Positions 12,001-21,578 are shown, counted from the stretch's first letter. The stretch: DNA of 64,000 nt from Diplonema japonicum (GCA_964019335.1 OZ025681.1:186001-250000), one strand, 5' to 3'. A program made the numbers and translations. The notes: generated by a model not told the origin, from the sequence alone.

Positions 12001-13911
12001 GGAGCGTCTCAGGGTCCCTGTGGTCACCCCGCCAGCTCTCTTGAAGCCCGAGATCGTCCAGTCTTCCCCACAGCTGTCCACATGAGGGGTCGCCTTCGCA
12101 GTTGCAAACCTGTCGCTCACCTTGGGTTCCCCGTTTGCCCACTCGATGATCGCCATGTCCGACCCGTGCATGGATCCACCGGTCTGCTCAGCAATCCCGA
12201 AACCGATCCATCCGGTGGTCTTCACAGTAAGGTCCATCACCACCTCGTCCCCTTCGATCTTGGAGCAGAGCATGTAGTCATCCTTCGCCTTGACGGTCCA
12301 GGTCTTGCAATTCTCAGGACACGGTGCAGAAGTGTTCCCGAACAGCTGCTCGTCAACAGGGTCCACAATATCGAAGAGGTCATGGGGGGGCTTGTCTTTT
12401 GGTGTCAAGTAGCCGCTGTTGTCAGGAGCCTTGCAGATCTCCGTTTTCTGATTGAGGTACCCACAGTACCTGAGACCCTTCTTGGGATACACATGAATGA
12501 AAGCCATGCACATTTCTGAATCAGTTCCATCACCGAAGCCAATGTCCACGTTACCATCGTTCACCATCTTGCAGTAGGAGTGGATCTCGTCACCAGCCAT
12601 GATCTGTGCCTTCACAGGATGGTTCAGCTGCAGGTTGAAGTCCCAGTACTCAATGTCCTCCAACACATGGACCTCCTTCCCATCCCTCCATACACTTGTG
12701 CGCTGTTCTCTTCCAAACAAGTGCATGTGGCCAGTGATGGAGAACACATTCAGGGGTTCAGAAATAGTGTTGTTCGTGCATTCCGCCGAGCACATCGTTT
12801 GGTATTCCTTCGTTGTTCCCGGCTTGATGATGTCCTTGATCTGAGCAAGAGTGTCCCCAACGTTCAAGATCTGAACATCATGCTTACGAAGTGTCTTCGT
12901 TAGCTCAAGAACGAAGCCAGATGCATCAACACCAGCATCAGCCATCTCTGAAGGGACATCGTAGTGGGAGTTCATAACTATGTACCTCCACCCCCTGCTG
13001 GGGTCGATTGACACCCTCAGACCCGCCTCACGTGGCATCACAACCTTGTTGGTCCCGACAGCCCACATCGCCCCAATCTCAAAACCAGCAGCATGGACCT
13101 GTGCCGAACAGGTGTTCACGGATTCATTGTTCCGGAAATAAAAGGGATGATTCTCCGTTGTCTCGTAAAGGAGGGAGTGGTGGAACTGGTAGTTCGGGTT
13201 GCCCACAGAGGTGTCTTCAATGTCGTACGACACAACGTGGTAGTCGCGGTCCGCAAGGTCGGGGAGGTAGTCCAGCATGTCGAAAGCATAGCAGGTGTAG
13301 ATGGTCCTCTTCCCACCAACGGTGTAGTTCTTGTTCAACAGCTTGACAGTGACAAGATCAGTCTCAGGTGTGGTGAGCTCCTCCTCCCCACCCTTCATGA
13401 AGGTCATCGTTGCAACGCTCCTCCCTGCCCCGTGGTAGGCAAGAGTGTCCTGCCCAGGTTCCCCGTACGCAATCACAATCCGCATGGACCCCTTCACAAA
13501 GGGTCTGTCCTCGTTCGTGTCCTCAACTGTGATGGAGCGTCTCAGGGTCCCTGTGGTCACCCCGCCAGCTCTCTTGAAGCCCGAGATCGTCCAGTCTTCC
13601 CCACAGCTGTCCACATGAGGGGTCGCCTTCGCAGTTGCAAACCTGTCGCTCACCTTGGGTTCCCCGTTTGCCCACTCGATGATCGCCATGTCCGACCCGT
13701 GCATGGATCCACCGGTCTGCTCAGCAATCCCGAAACCGATCCATCCGGTGGTCTTCACAGTAAGGTCCATCACCACCTCGTCCCCTTCGATCTTGGAGCA
13801 GAGCATGTAGTCATCCTTCGCCTTGACGGTCCAAGTCTTGCACACATCTGCACAATTTATTAAGAAAGGCAAAAGAAGAAACACAGCAAAGCACTGCGTG
13901 TTGCGTGACAT
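6091..13911 (-). CDS. giant DOMON / copper type II monooxygenase / cytochrome b561 fusion, four tandem modules
   Basis: Predicted 2,606 residues. I chose the ATG at 13911: the frame extends a few codons upstream, but without another ATG. Residues 1-20 form a signal peptide. Four modules of 511-512 residues start at Cys24, each with a DOMON domain followed by the N and C halves of a PHM/DBH-type copper monooxygenase. In module 1 the copper ligands expected for the family are all present: H244 and H245 (QFHHSLLYE), H316 (MNSHYDVP), H395 and H397 (GHMHLFG), and M467 (SEMCM). A fifth, divergent DOMON starts near residue 2069 and a sixth follows (GYGAIGFPKE). The C-terminus is a multi-pass cytochrome b561 domain with candidate haem histidines 2414, 2453, 2483 and 2522. 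Expected role: transmembrane electron transfer feeding copper monooxygenation at the cell surface or in a secretory compartment; the substrate is unknown. Animal DBH and PHM have a single catalytic core, so four is unusual. The gene lies 135 bp downstream of the hydroxylase gene on the same strand. Confidence 0.9.
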   Translation of the reverse strand: MSRNTQCFAVFLLLPFLINCADVCKTWTVKAKDDYMLCSKIEGDEVVMDLTVKTTGWIGFGIAEQTGGSMHGSDMAIIEWANGEPKVSDRFATAKATPHVDSCGEDWTISGFKRAGGVTTGTLRRSITVEDTNEDRPFVKGSMRIVIAYGEPGQDTLAYHGAGRSVATMTFMKGGEEELTTPETDLVTVKLLNKNYTVGGKRTIYTCYAFDMLDYLPDLADRDYHVVSYDIEDTSVGNPNYQFHHSLLYETTENHPFYFRNNESVNTCSAQVHAAGFEIGAMWAVGTNKVVMPREAGLRVSIDPSRGWRYIVMNSHYDVPSEMADAGVDASGFVLELTKTLRKHDVQILNVGDTLAQIKDIIKPGTTKEYQTMCSAECTNNTISEPLNVFSITGHMHLFGREQRTSVWRDGKEVHVLEDIEYWDFNLQLNHPVKAQIMAGDEIHSYCKMVNDGNVDIGFGDGTDSEMCMAFIHVYPKKGLRYCGYLNQKTEICKAPDNSGYLTPKDKPPHDLFDIVDPVDEQLFGNTSAPCPENCKTWTVKAKDDYMLCSKIEGDEVVMDLTVKTTGWIGFGIAEQTGGSMHGSDMAIIEWANGEPKVSDRFATAKATPHVDSCGEDWTISGFKRAGGVTTGTLRRSITVEDTNEDRPFVKGSMRIVIAYGEPGQDTLAYHGAGRSVATMTFMKGGEEELTTPETDLVTVKLLNKNYTVGGKRTIYTCYAFDMLDYLPDLADRDYHVVSYDIEDTSVGNPNYQFHHSLLYETTENHPFYFRNNESVNTCSAQVHAAGFEIGAMWAVGTNKVVMPREAGLRVSIDPSRGWRYIVMNSHYDVPSEMADAGVDASGFVLELTKTLRKHDVQILNVGDTLAQIKDIIKPGTTKEYQTMCSAECTNNTISEPLNVFSITGHMHLFGREQRTSVWRDGKEVHVLEDIEYWDFNLQLNHPVKAQIMAGDEIHSYCKMVNDGNVDIGFGDGTDSEMCMAFIHVYPKKGLRYCGYLNQKTEICKAPDNSGYLTPKDKPPHDLFDIVDPVDEQLFGNTSAPCPENCKTWTVKAKDDYMLCSKIEGDEVVMDLTVKTTGWIGFGIAEQTGGSMHGSDMAIIEWANGEPKVSDRFATAKATPHVDSCGEDWTISGFKRAGGVTTGTLRRSITVEDTNEDRPFVKGSMRIVIAYGEPGQDTLAYHGAGRSVATMTFMKGGEEELTTPETDLVTVKLLNKNYTVGGKRTIYTCYAFDMLDYLPDLADRDYHVVSYDIEDTSVGNPNYQFHHSLLYETTENHPFYFRNNESVNTCSAQVHAAGFEIGAMWAVGTNKVVMPREAGLRVSIDPSRGWRYIVMNSHYDVPSEMADAGVDASGFVLELTKTLRKHDVQILNVGDTLAQIKDIIKPGTTKEYQTMCSAECTNNTISEPLNVFSITGHMHLFGREQRTSVWRDGKEVHVLEDIEYWDFNLQLNHPVKAQIMAGDEIHSYCKMVNDGNVDIGFGDGTDSEMCMAFIHVYPKKGLRYCGYLNQKTEICKAPDNSGYLTPKDKPPHDLFDIVDPVDEQLFGNTSAPCPENCKTWTVKAKDDYMLCSKIEGDEVVMDLTVKTTGWIGFGIAEQTGGSMHGSDMAIIEWANGEPKVSDRFATAKATPHVDSCGEDWTISGFKRAGGVTTGTLRRSITVEDTNEDRPFVKGSMRIVIAYGEPGQDTLAYHGAGRSVATMTFMKGGEEELTTPETDLVTVKLLNKNYTVGGKRTIYTCYAFDMLDYLPDLADRDYHVVSYDIEDTSVGNPNYQFHHSLLYETTENHPFYFRNNESVNTCSAQVHAAGFEIGAMWAVGTNKVVMPREAGLRVSIDPSRGWRYIVMNSHYDVPSEMADAGVDASGFVLELTKTLRKHDVQILNVGDTLAQIKDIIKPGTTKEYQTMCSAECTNNTISEPLNVFSITGHMHLFGREQRTSVWRDGKEVHVLEDIEYWDFNLQLNHPVKAQIMAGDEIHSYCKMVNDGNVDIGFGDGTDSEMCMAFIHVYPKKGLRYCGYLNQKTEICKAPDNSGYLTPKDKPPHDLFDIVDPVDEQLFGNTSLMCAANNCKSWSLQATDDYKICSNVVRDVVELSVTVKTTGWIGFGISDKTNHGMIGSDMVVVEWADGIPVVSDRYASMKALPALDESKADWRISGFKRSNGVTTGNIVRSITSSNEKEDRAFLLTETMPIVLAYGADGDDKITYHGPSRRTPTFMTLHKGTVVETEVPLPVNTTTEAPETQSPPASCPTPSTRTGYTCMVKLDTTTEFNWVEMPNGELRVLVVFIGVPGYGAIGFPKEKNRMVGSKVVATNGKFYDLNGKSTSEVVETAQLGDFTDTTTGAVREVAVQQTNGNSEVTFTTGKKPSLNMVVAYHKTASFPAAQHEVRFGASITTTTGGAVTTLVKDNSKKVKAHGTAMVTVWAYVVPMAVAVKRFGGKHLGSIKSVPIAFIVHAVLMLGSMVATTVFFSVALYEFENETSHRHKEIGIVLLVVGWCQVVIGVIGVLVSKPQGKHRLIFKVLHSLMGITVFAFAVSQMATGIVNIGDLYSATWKDNLTIAVIVGLAFCFLLFVVLSLVVGATVAKDEDAERGDDTLEGVKGVETQPY
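7708..13842 (-). repeat. four tandem 1.53-kb coding repeats
   Basis: Units run 12310-13842, 10777-12309, 9244-10776 and 7708-9243. The period is 1,533 bp (1,536 for the last). In every block I compared, the units have the same nucleotides, and reading frames on both strands repeat without change. Differences appear only at the outer borders, for example a single base near the end of the last unit. Recent amplification or continual homogenisation is implied; assembly error of the copy number is possible in either direction. Confidence 0.95.
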
Positions 13912-13965
13912 TAAATCGTCTACTGTCAACTGCTTTCTTCTTTCCCTCTTTTTTTTGTGAGAAAC

Positions 13966-13967
13966 CT
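13966..13967 (-). promoter_or_regulatory. candidate 3' splice acceptor (trans- or 5'UTR cis-splicing)
   Basis: On the minus strand a pyrimidine-rich stretch ends in GATCTTTTTTACAG followed by GTTTCTC, 54 nt before the ATG of the monooxygenase gene. It sits in a 135-bp gap downstream of another gene on the same strand. This is the layout expected for spliced-leader addition between genes of one transcript. Transcript data would be needed to confirm it. Confidence 0.5.
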
Positions 13968-14046
13968 GTAAAAAAGATCAAAAAAAGCACAAAAAAGCCA
14001 CGGGAAAGCAAAGAATAAAAAAAAAGGAAATACGAAAGAAAATACA

Positions 14047-15483
14047 TCACAAGCGGAACCCGTAATCAGATGACACCTTGTCCCGCTGCGCAGGCGAGAG
14101 AGAAGGGTGCCAAATGTCAATGATGAGAACCAATCTATCGTCAGGCCCATTGTTCCAGACGTGGTGTGTGAAGCTATCATCGATAACAAGCACGCCAGAT
14201 TGTTGCCACTGCTTCGTGACGTTCCCGACGGTAATACCACAGGCGATCTCAGTGCCGTCAACATGACGCATCGCGTCGCAGGAAGCGGGAACAGAAATAC
14301 CAAGATGAACGCGATTCTTGTGATTGGTGGGACCAGAATGCGGTGATATGCTCCCGCCAGCTTGAAGCAAGCTGAACCCAACGAAACCTTTAGGAATACG
14401 AGGGAACGTCGATTCGATGAGAGATGATGTGAACGGGAGTTTTTCACGGAAAATCGCGGACGTCGACGACTCGTGCCCGTTGACAAATAGCGAGAACTCA
14501 CGCCAGAACCCGTTAGAGAGCGACACGTGTTCGTTTGTCTCCAACATAAGAGAAGATGACAGGAACGCATATTCCTCGAGAATTCGAGGAACCGCTTTTT
14601 GAAGATCTTGTAGAATAGTATGAAGCGCACCTTCCACCACAGGAAACGGCGATGACTCTAAACCGCCCACAAGGTAGGAGACCATCTGGTCCGGCCGTTC
14701 CCACACACCACGTCGAAGCGCTTTCTGTACAACATCCCTTCGATTCTCTTCCGTCTTTGCAAGAGACACCATTTTGTAAAATGTCGACCCCGCTCCCATG
14801 GTGCTTCCCCCGTACGCTTCATCCGACACCGCAAGTTTGAAGAGAACTTCCGCGGTATCATGGTGGCTCAGTGAATATGCTGTATGCCCCATATCTGCGA
14901 TTTCCATGCTCGTTGCTGTAGATGCTATGCTCGTCTCAAGGACGGTTGTTCCCGCTGAGAGAGATACAATGAATGACCCGTAAGGGGTGGTGGAGCATGA
15001 TGTGGATTCGATAATGTTTGAGGCCTTCTGAAGGGGTTCTCCGAGGGATACAAGCGATTTTGCCAGATATATTGCTTCCGTGCAGTCGTTTTCGGATAGG
15101 CTCGCGGATTCTAAGGTGGATTTGACTTCTAGCATGGATTTTCTGTTTCCTCGATCGGAGGACTCGAATAAGATTCTGCCCAGTTTTTTTCTCACGTTAT
15201 TTGTGAATTTCGACGTCGGTGCGGAAGTTAAAAGTTCTTTGTATGCTGATTCTGCTAAACGGTGTGCTTTTACCCCTTCAGCTGCTATTCCAAGATTGTA
15301 CAAGAGCTCAGGTCGTTTTGGGGCGGCGAGTACCGCTTGTCTGATGTACTCTAACCGTTCCATGCCTTCGGTACGAGCAGCTTTTTCCATTAACATTTTC
15401 GCTTTTTCCAGGTCCTCTCCCAGTGTGGTGGTCACAGTGAATGTTAATAAAACAGTTGTGACCAGAAATATTGGGTTTTTCAT
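14047..15483 (-). CDS. aspartyl/asparaginyl beta-hydroxylase-like protein, secretory
   Basis: Predicted 478 residues. An N-terminal signal peptide (about residues 1-22) is followed by a helical, TPR-like region of about 300 residues (for example RPELLYNLGIAAEG). The C-terminal catalytic domain is of the Asp/Arg hydroxylase family. The 2-oxoglutarate/Fe(II) site is legible: H382, R391 and H393 in the PHSGPTNHKNRVHLG stretch, and H440 with R450 in SFTHHVWNNGPDDRLVL. The 9, 11 and 10 residue spacings match the Fe and 2-oxoglutarate ligands of human ASPH as I know them. The expected reaction is hydroxylation of Asp or Asn side chains of secreted proteins in the ER lumen. Human ASPH is a type II membrane protein; here a cleavable signal or signal anchor is equally possible. 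It is the upstream partner of the monooxygenase gene, 135 bp away. The leader before the ATG is A/G-rich. Confidence 0.88.
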   Translation of the reverse strand: MKNPIFLVTTVLLTFTVTTTLGEDLEKAKMLMEKAARTEGMERLEYIRQAVLAAPKRPELLYNLGIAAEGVKAHRLAESAYKELLTSAPTSKFTNNVRKKLGRILFESSDRGNRKSMLEVKSTLESASLSENDCTEAIYLAKSLVSLGEPLQKASNIIESTSCSTTPYGSFIVSLSAGTTVLETSIASTATSMEIADMGHTAYSLSHHDTAEVLFKLAVSDEAYGGSTMGAGSTFYKMVSLAKTEENRRDVVQKALRRGVWERPDQMVSYLVGGLESSPFPVVEGALHTILQDLQKAVPRILEEYAFLSSSLMLETNEHVSLSNGFWREFSLFVNGHESSTSAIFREKLPFTSSLIESTFPRIPKGFVGFSLLQAGGSISPHSGPTNHKNRVHLGISVPASCDAMRHVDGTEIACGITVGNVTKQWQQSGVLVIDDSFTHHVWNNGPDDRLVLIIDIWHPSLSPAQRDKVSSDYGFRL

Positions 15484-16999
15484 TTTTTTTTCTTTTTTTT
15501 TTTCCCCCTCCCGCCTTCTCTTCCTTGGTGTTTTGAGTTTTTTTTTGGGGGGGTACTGTTTTATGTATCTTTAAATACAACAAAAAAAAAAAGAATTCGA
15601 TTCATTTTAACGTCAAAGTGACAAGCAGCGCGGGGAAAAAAAAAAAAAAAAAAAAAAAAAAGAAAAAAGACAACAAAAAAAAAATCGGAGATAGAAAAAA
15701 AGAAATACAAAGAAGGGAAAAAAAAAGACTTTTTTTTTTTCTTTTCTTTTCGTCGAACGACTTAAGTGGATCGTCACTTCTTAAAAAAAAAAAAAAAAGA
15801 AAAAAAAGGAAGAGAGGGGGAAATTGGAAGGGACTCATATTAAAAAAAAAAGGTAGCTCCAAGAGGGAAAACAAAAAAAAAAACAAAAAAAAAAAGAAGA
15901 AAGAAATGCGGAAACACGAATGACCGTCAGAGTTCTTTCAGGCTGGGGAAAGGAGAATTTAAAAAAAAAAAAAAAAAAAAAGTGGGTTTTCTTTTTTTTT
16001 TTTTTTCTTCTCTTCTTTTTTCAAAGTTTCTCACCGACCTTCAAGATCTATTTCAGAAACAAATTCACCGTTTTTCTTTCTTCTTTTTTTTTCTCTTTTC
16101 TTTTTCCTCTTTTTTTCTTTCTTCTGAAGGTACTTCTTTTGAGATACGAGTTAAGATTAAAATGGAAAAATAAAGAAAAAAAGAAGTAAAATTACGAGAG
16201 AAAGATGGGGGAGTGGGAGGGGTACGAACCAGTTTGCGAAATAGCCGCTGTTAAAAAAAGAAAAAAAAAAAGAAACGAAAAAAAAATAGCACGATTAGAA
16301 AAAAAAAATAAATAATAGAAAGAGGAATGTTTTTTTTTTTTTTTTTTTTTTCAAAACAATGTGTCATGTTTACCTGTAATATTTACCCATCACTTTTTTT
16401 TTTTTTTTTTTTTTTTTTTTGCAAATGTGGACATAATCAAGTAGCTGTGTAAGCTTCAGGTCCCCTATCACCCTGACACAAGGCAGCCCCTAAGATCAAC
16501 TCTTTTAAAGAGGATCACCCTATGGGAGGCCTTGCTGCTTCTGAAACTATCTCCTAGAAGATGGAGAGGGGCAAAAAAAAATAAATAAATAATAATAATA
16601 ATAAAAAGAAACACAAAAAAATAAAGTGAAAGGGGACAACAGGAATAAGGTTTCTACGCTCAAAGAAATCTTTTTCGTAGTGATTTTTACTTTTTTTTCT
16701 TTATTTCTCCCCCGTTATTCTTTTTTTTTTTCCTCTATTCTCTTTCTTTACGTTTCCCGGGGGGGGGGGGGGGGTGCGGGAAGGAATAAAAAAGAAAAGA
16801 AAAGAGAAAAAAAAAAGGGGGGGAAGATGGGAGGGGGGGAAGGAAAAAAAAAAAAAAAAAAGAAGAAATAAAAAAAAGAATGAAAGCGGAAAAAAAAAAT
16901 AGATTACTTTTATCTTTTTATTCTTCTCCTTTTAAAAAAAAGAGAAAACAAAAATGGGGCTTTGATTGCAGCACTAAGTGTGCAACGAAGCGCTACTAC

Positions 17000-17173
17000 T
17001 CTCTACTTGTAGCTTTTTCTGTGCTCCGCGTCAGGGGAACTGTCAATGATTACAGGATTTTCATGTCTTCTAAGCTTCGTCGCACCAAGGTTCTGCGCTC
17101 GTGCAGAGGAGGTCAACAGCGAACAACACAACTGATGAATTTCTTTATTTCCATGTTATCCCCACCACCTTAA
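17000..17173 (+). repeat. dispersed repeat family R1, copy 1
   Basis: The shared 3' part reads GAGGTCAACAGCGAACAACA and continues through CTGATG, TTCTTTAT and CATGTTATCCCCACCACC. Other copies end at 24247 and 57312. The upstream portions (a TGTAGCTTTTTCTG-like block) match more loosely between the first two copies. It could be a SINE-like element or a shared gene 3' end; no frame is conserved. Confidence 0.7.
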
Positions 17174-17383
17174 AAAAAGAAAAGAAAATAATAAGAGCCT
17201 TGTACAGAACAAAGGAGAATCAATGTAAAAAATAAAAATAAAAATGGGGAGAACTTGTTTTTTTTTATTTTTTCCTTTTTTTTTTTTTTTTTTTTTTCCG
17301 GTTTCTTCTTTCCAAATCCAGAGAGGAGTTTAAGCAACACTTGGCATTTCTCGGATCGAAAACTTAAAGATAGAATTTGTAGG

Positions 17384-17420
<37 letters not shown>

Positions 17421-17819
17421 AGAAAAGAAAACAGTTCTTGTCCCCCCATTTTTTTCTCTGACTCCTGCTTTGTCTTTCTCATGGCTCGATAAAAAACTCA
17501 TAGTAAAAGACAATCCCACTCGAGGACAGCCCCTTAAAAAAGAGAAAAGTTAGAAGCAAAAAAAGAAATCTGAATGGTGTTACTCCCCCCGCTTTTTTTT
17601 ATTTCGTTCTTCCCCGAACTAAAGAAGAAAAAAAATGGCACTTTTTTCTTTTTCTGTTCTCGCCCTTCCGGCTCCCCTTTGCGGCAATAATTGTGGAATT
17701 TCAGGTTCTAACTCCCAAAAGCCCGCAAATCACAGCAAGGGGGGAAGGGCATCCGTGGGGAGGGAGAAATTCAAGAAGTTCCCCCCTTTCTTTAAAATAG
17801 CGATGAAGTGGCAACTGAG

Positions 17820-17852
<33 letters not shown>

Positions 17853-17857
17853 AGGAT

Positions 17858-17945
17858 TGTTGGTTGTTTAGAAGGATAAGCCCAACAATGCTACCACAAC
17901 TCTTTTTTTTTTTTTTTTTTTAGCAATAACAATCCAGTATCAGTT
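17858..17945 (+). repeat. dispersed repeat family R2, 5'-shortened copy
   Basis: Begins within the family at GGTTGTTTAGAAGGATAAG and runs through CCCAACAATGCTACCA, a T run, and AGCAATAACAATCCAGTATC. It corresponds to 4440-4521 of copy 1. Confidence 0.7.
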
Positions 17946-18455
17946 ATTTTCTTTTTCCTCTTTTTTTTGTTTTCTCGCTCGGCCAACTCTGTTCATCAAA
18001 CAAAACTCGTGACTGTACTAATTTACTCGCTAGCACAAATAAAAAAGTTTTCGTAAAAATGATTACTGCATGAAAAACTCCCGGTCTGACAAATAGCTGA
18101 AATCTGAGTCCCCGAAAAGCCTGGCCAAGAACTCTGCCAAAATAGCTACCAAGTACCCACTCGTATTTATATATTTTCGTTGGTGTAGGGAACTTTGTCA
18201 GGCCGGCATTTTTCACTTAACAGCATATTAAAAAAAAAAAAATGAATTCCTTCTTTCTTTTTTTTCTCTTTTTTTTTTTTTGGGTCATTCTTTCTGCACG
18301 TATCACTCGCTTCCGGTGGACGGGTGCAAAAGGAGTAAAGAAAAAAAAAAAAGAAAAGAAAAAAGGGAATTCTTTTTTTTTGGAGGAAGGAAGAAAAGGG
18401 GGTGGGCTTTTCCGAACTTCTTTTTTTTTTTTTTATTTATTTCTTTTTTGTTTTT

Positions 18456-18790
18456 GTTATTTCACTCTTCGTCATTTTCTTCACTCACTAGGGGGCCCAT
18501 TATTTACTAACGCGAAATGGCCATTATTTAACTAGATAGTTGCAGTTAATTAATGGCGTTTCAGAGTGAAAAAATGGGTCTCGCCGTGGAAAAATCTTTT
18601 TTGGGGGTGGGGTATTTTGACTATTTTCGCCATCTGAGGCCATTCCGGCCCTTAAAAGTGGCAGTAAGTGCTTTACTTCCCCTTAAAATGCCGGCGAAAT
18701 AGCTACCCCGTATTACCCGGGGGAAATCCCCTAAAAAGCTGACCTGCGCGTTTGTTGACTCGAGTTAAATAATGATTCATAATTTGTTGG
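18456..18790 (+). repeat. dispersed repeat family R3, copy 1
   Basis: The GGGGTATTTTGACTATTTT block, the GCGAAATAGCTACCCCGTAT block, the GGGGAAATCCCCTAAAAAGC palindromic block and the CTCGAGTTAAATAATG block recur in the same order at 55415-55680. A TTTCACTCTTCGTCATT segment at 18460 occurs in the other copy in inverted orientation (about 55563-55590), so the copies differ by an internal rearrangement. Confidence 0.75.
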
Positions 18791-19488
18791 CAATAAATAA
18801 TATAGAAGTCTCTGTATGCCTCCAGGGAAATTAACTAGAAGGATATAAAAACAAAACAAAAACAAAGAAAAAGAAAGACTTTTAGCAAACGGCCAGACGG
18901 GCATCTCTGCCTCGGAGAAAAAGAAATTAACAGCTTTTCTCTCTCTTTTCTTTTCTCTTCTTTCTTTTTGTTTTTTCTTCCTCTAGCTTCTCCCGCTCAC
19001 CCCCCCTTTTTTTTTTAAAACGAACAATAATAGGAATGAAAGTGCGAAAGGGGAAAGGTCATAAGAATAGAAAAGGAAAATAGATAAAAATAAAGTGCTA
19101 ATCAGCAAAGACACTAAAGCCGACGAGCCACTAAAAAGAAAAAAATGTAATATCTAATTTAGTGAGGATACGCAGTAAGTGACATTAAACCTTTCTTTCT
19201 TTTTTTTTTTTTGAAAGGTTTTTTTGATGGCTTCCAAACCTTAGTGGTTTTAGCCACAATTGGAAAACCTTTTTCTTTTCTCTTTTTTTTTTTTTCCCTT
19301 TTTTTGGATACTTGCGAAGGTGGCTTGCTTTTTTTTTTCTTTTCTTTTTTTCTTTTCTTGAGCTTTTTATTTCCTTTCAGTTACTGCAAAAGAAGATTTA
19401 TTTGTGCCTTTTTCTTTTTTTGCCAATAATAAAAAGCTTTCTTTTGAAAGTTTTGTGAAGCTTGATCCGGCAAAAAAAAAAAAAAAAG

Positions 19489-19530
19489 AGATGAGATAAG
19501 GAGGTTCTTGTTTGGAACGTCCTCCTAAAA
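19489..19530 (+). repeat. dispersed repeat family R4 (hairpin), copy 1
   Basis: Reads GAGATGAGATAAGGAGGTTC then TTGTTTGGAACGTCCTCC. Related copies are at 53090-53155 and 56541-56595, where GTTCCTG-TTCTGGAAC-like arms can form a short stem. Unknown function. Confidence 0.6.
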
Positions 19531-21136
19531 AAAATAAATGAAAAAAAAAGAATCATGTTCAGGGAAAGTAGGGCTCTCTCCCCCCCAATACCTCAAGATG
19601 CTTGACGAGGTCCTAGCTCAAACGCTTATCGATCCTAAACCGAAAGGGGAAAATAAACTGTAAAAACTTATAAAAAAGAGGGACTTTCCTGTTTGTACGT
19701 GCTGGGTAAAAACTTTCCCCTTTTGTTTTAGACAAGTCAAAGATCGTTCTTGCAAAAGAAAAAAAAAAAAAAAAAAAAGTATTGAGCTTCACAGAAAAAA
19801 AAGCTTAAAATATCGAATTTGACGACTCGGCTTTACTTCCCCCCTTTCTTAACCAATTCATAATGAAATTGGGCAGGAAAGATGGAAAAAGAGAGAGAAT
19901 AAAAAGAAGGAAAAAAAAAAAAAAAAAAAAAACATGTGTCTTGCTTGTTTGATTGGCAGCAGAACTAGGTAAATTACATTGGAAAGGGAAAAAGGGAAGA
20001 AAGGTGAAGGAAGGCGGTTGCAAACATGAGTGCATGTTTTCACTGGCTGCCTGTTGATACACATCTTCTTTTCCCTTATAACTCAAAATTAAGAGTCATT
20101 ATGAAAGAGGTAAAAAAAAAAATATAAAATCACAAAAGATAGGAACGAAGTGGTTAGCAACGGCCCAGAACTCGGATAAGAAAATGGTGCACGCAAAGCA
20201 GAAACAAAGAACAACAGAGAAAGGACTTCAGAACAGATTTTTTTTTTCTTGCCTATTTGCTGCGGCTGGACCCCAAGCTGTGTGATTCTTTTTTTACTTT
20301 TTCTTCTTCTTTATTGAAAAACCTTACGTGATTCTCACCCTCATCGCCAATAATACACAAACTTTATTTTTTTTTTTTTAACCGTTCCAGAAGAGTAGAA
20401 TCGGCTTGCTAACTTGGAACGTGCTCACCGGGGAAGAAACCTTTGGAAGTTTATAACCCGTGAGCACATTTACTCGAAAAACTGGGGAAAAAAATGCGTT
20501 CGTTGGCACAAAAAAAAAAAAAGAAATCTGCCAAGTGTGAAGGAGGGACACTTCTCCCTCTTTTTTTTTGAACTTTTTTGAAAGGGGGGGTGGTGGGGTA
20601 GGGTTAACATAAAAAAGAAAAAGCGTAATTTAAAAAAAAAAATAAAATAAAATAAAGAAGTCATTTCGATTCCTTCTTTTTTTCTTTTCTTTTTTAATTG
20701 CACTTTTTTTTTTTTCCTCCCCTTCTTTTTTTTTTTCTTTTTTAATAAATGGAGGGCACAGAAATATGATTAAAAAGCAAGGCACAATTAACAAAGGGAA
20801 TATCACAAGCTAATTGAGCGTGCGATTCTCGTCTTGTCCTTGATTTTCCACCGCTTTCTGATTTTCATCCAACTTTTCATTTTTTTTGTTCAACCTGCAA
20901 TCTTTGGCAATTCGGCAGGGATAAGGGCTTAACGCCTTTTGCTAAAAAAAAAAAAAAAAAAAAAATTAAAATTTGAAACGGATTTCTTTTTTTTTTTTAT
21001 TTTAAATTCCTTGTTTTCCTCTTTTTTTGTTTCTTCTTCTTCCCCCCCCCCCCCCCTTCAAATTCTCGTTTTTTCTCCCCTTTATTTTCTTTTTTTTTTT
21101 TTCCCGTTCTTCTTTTGTTTCAAGGAAGAACCAGCA

Positions 21137-21168
<32 letters not shown>

Positions 21169-21360
21169 AGAAAAGAGGAAGAGGTCGTTGTTTCACGCGT
21201 GCAAATAAAGAGACGAGTGCTTGGCATCTGCTAGCACACAAAACCCTGAGATAAGCTACTGCATGCTGCCACTACAAAAAAAAACGAGGGGGGGGGGGGG
21301 GGGGGGGAAACACGTAAATAACAGAGAGGAAAAAAAAAAAGAAAAGAAAAGGAAAAAAAA

Positions 21361-21475
21361 GAGTCGGTTGATTGTTGTTTGTGCACAGCCGGGGTTAACC
21401 TGTAGAAGGATAAGCCCAACAATGCTACCACTACTCTTTTTAGCAATAACAATTCATTGTCAATTTTTTGTTTTT
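21361..21475 (+). repeat. dispersed repeat family R2, copy 3
   Basis: Near-identical to 4399-4521, but without the long internal T run: CTACTCTTTTTAGCAATAAC replaces the T-run version. A G run and A-rich DNA precede it. Confidence 0.75.
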
Positions 21476-21506
21476 CTTTGTTCAAGCAAAAAAAAAAAAA
21501 GAAAAT

Positions 21507-21540
<34 letters not shown>

Positions 21541-21578
21541 GTGTAGCATTAATTATAGATTTTTAGATAGAAAAGAGA

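Noticed and set aside
8494-13863. Long plus-strand frames (up to about 319 codons) repeated every 1,533 bp
   Set aside because: They are antisense shadows of the monooxygenase modules. They repeat because the coding units repeat, and they show no domain or signal.
13912-13929. Upstream non-ATG start for the monooxygenase gene
   Set aside because: The extension starts at TTG. The ATG at 13911 leads directly into a good signal peptide and is preceded by a candidate acceptor.
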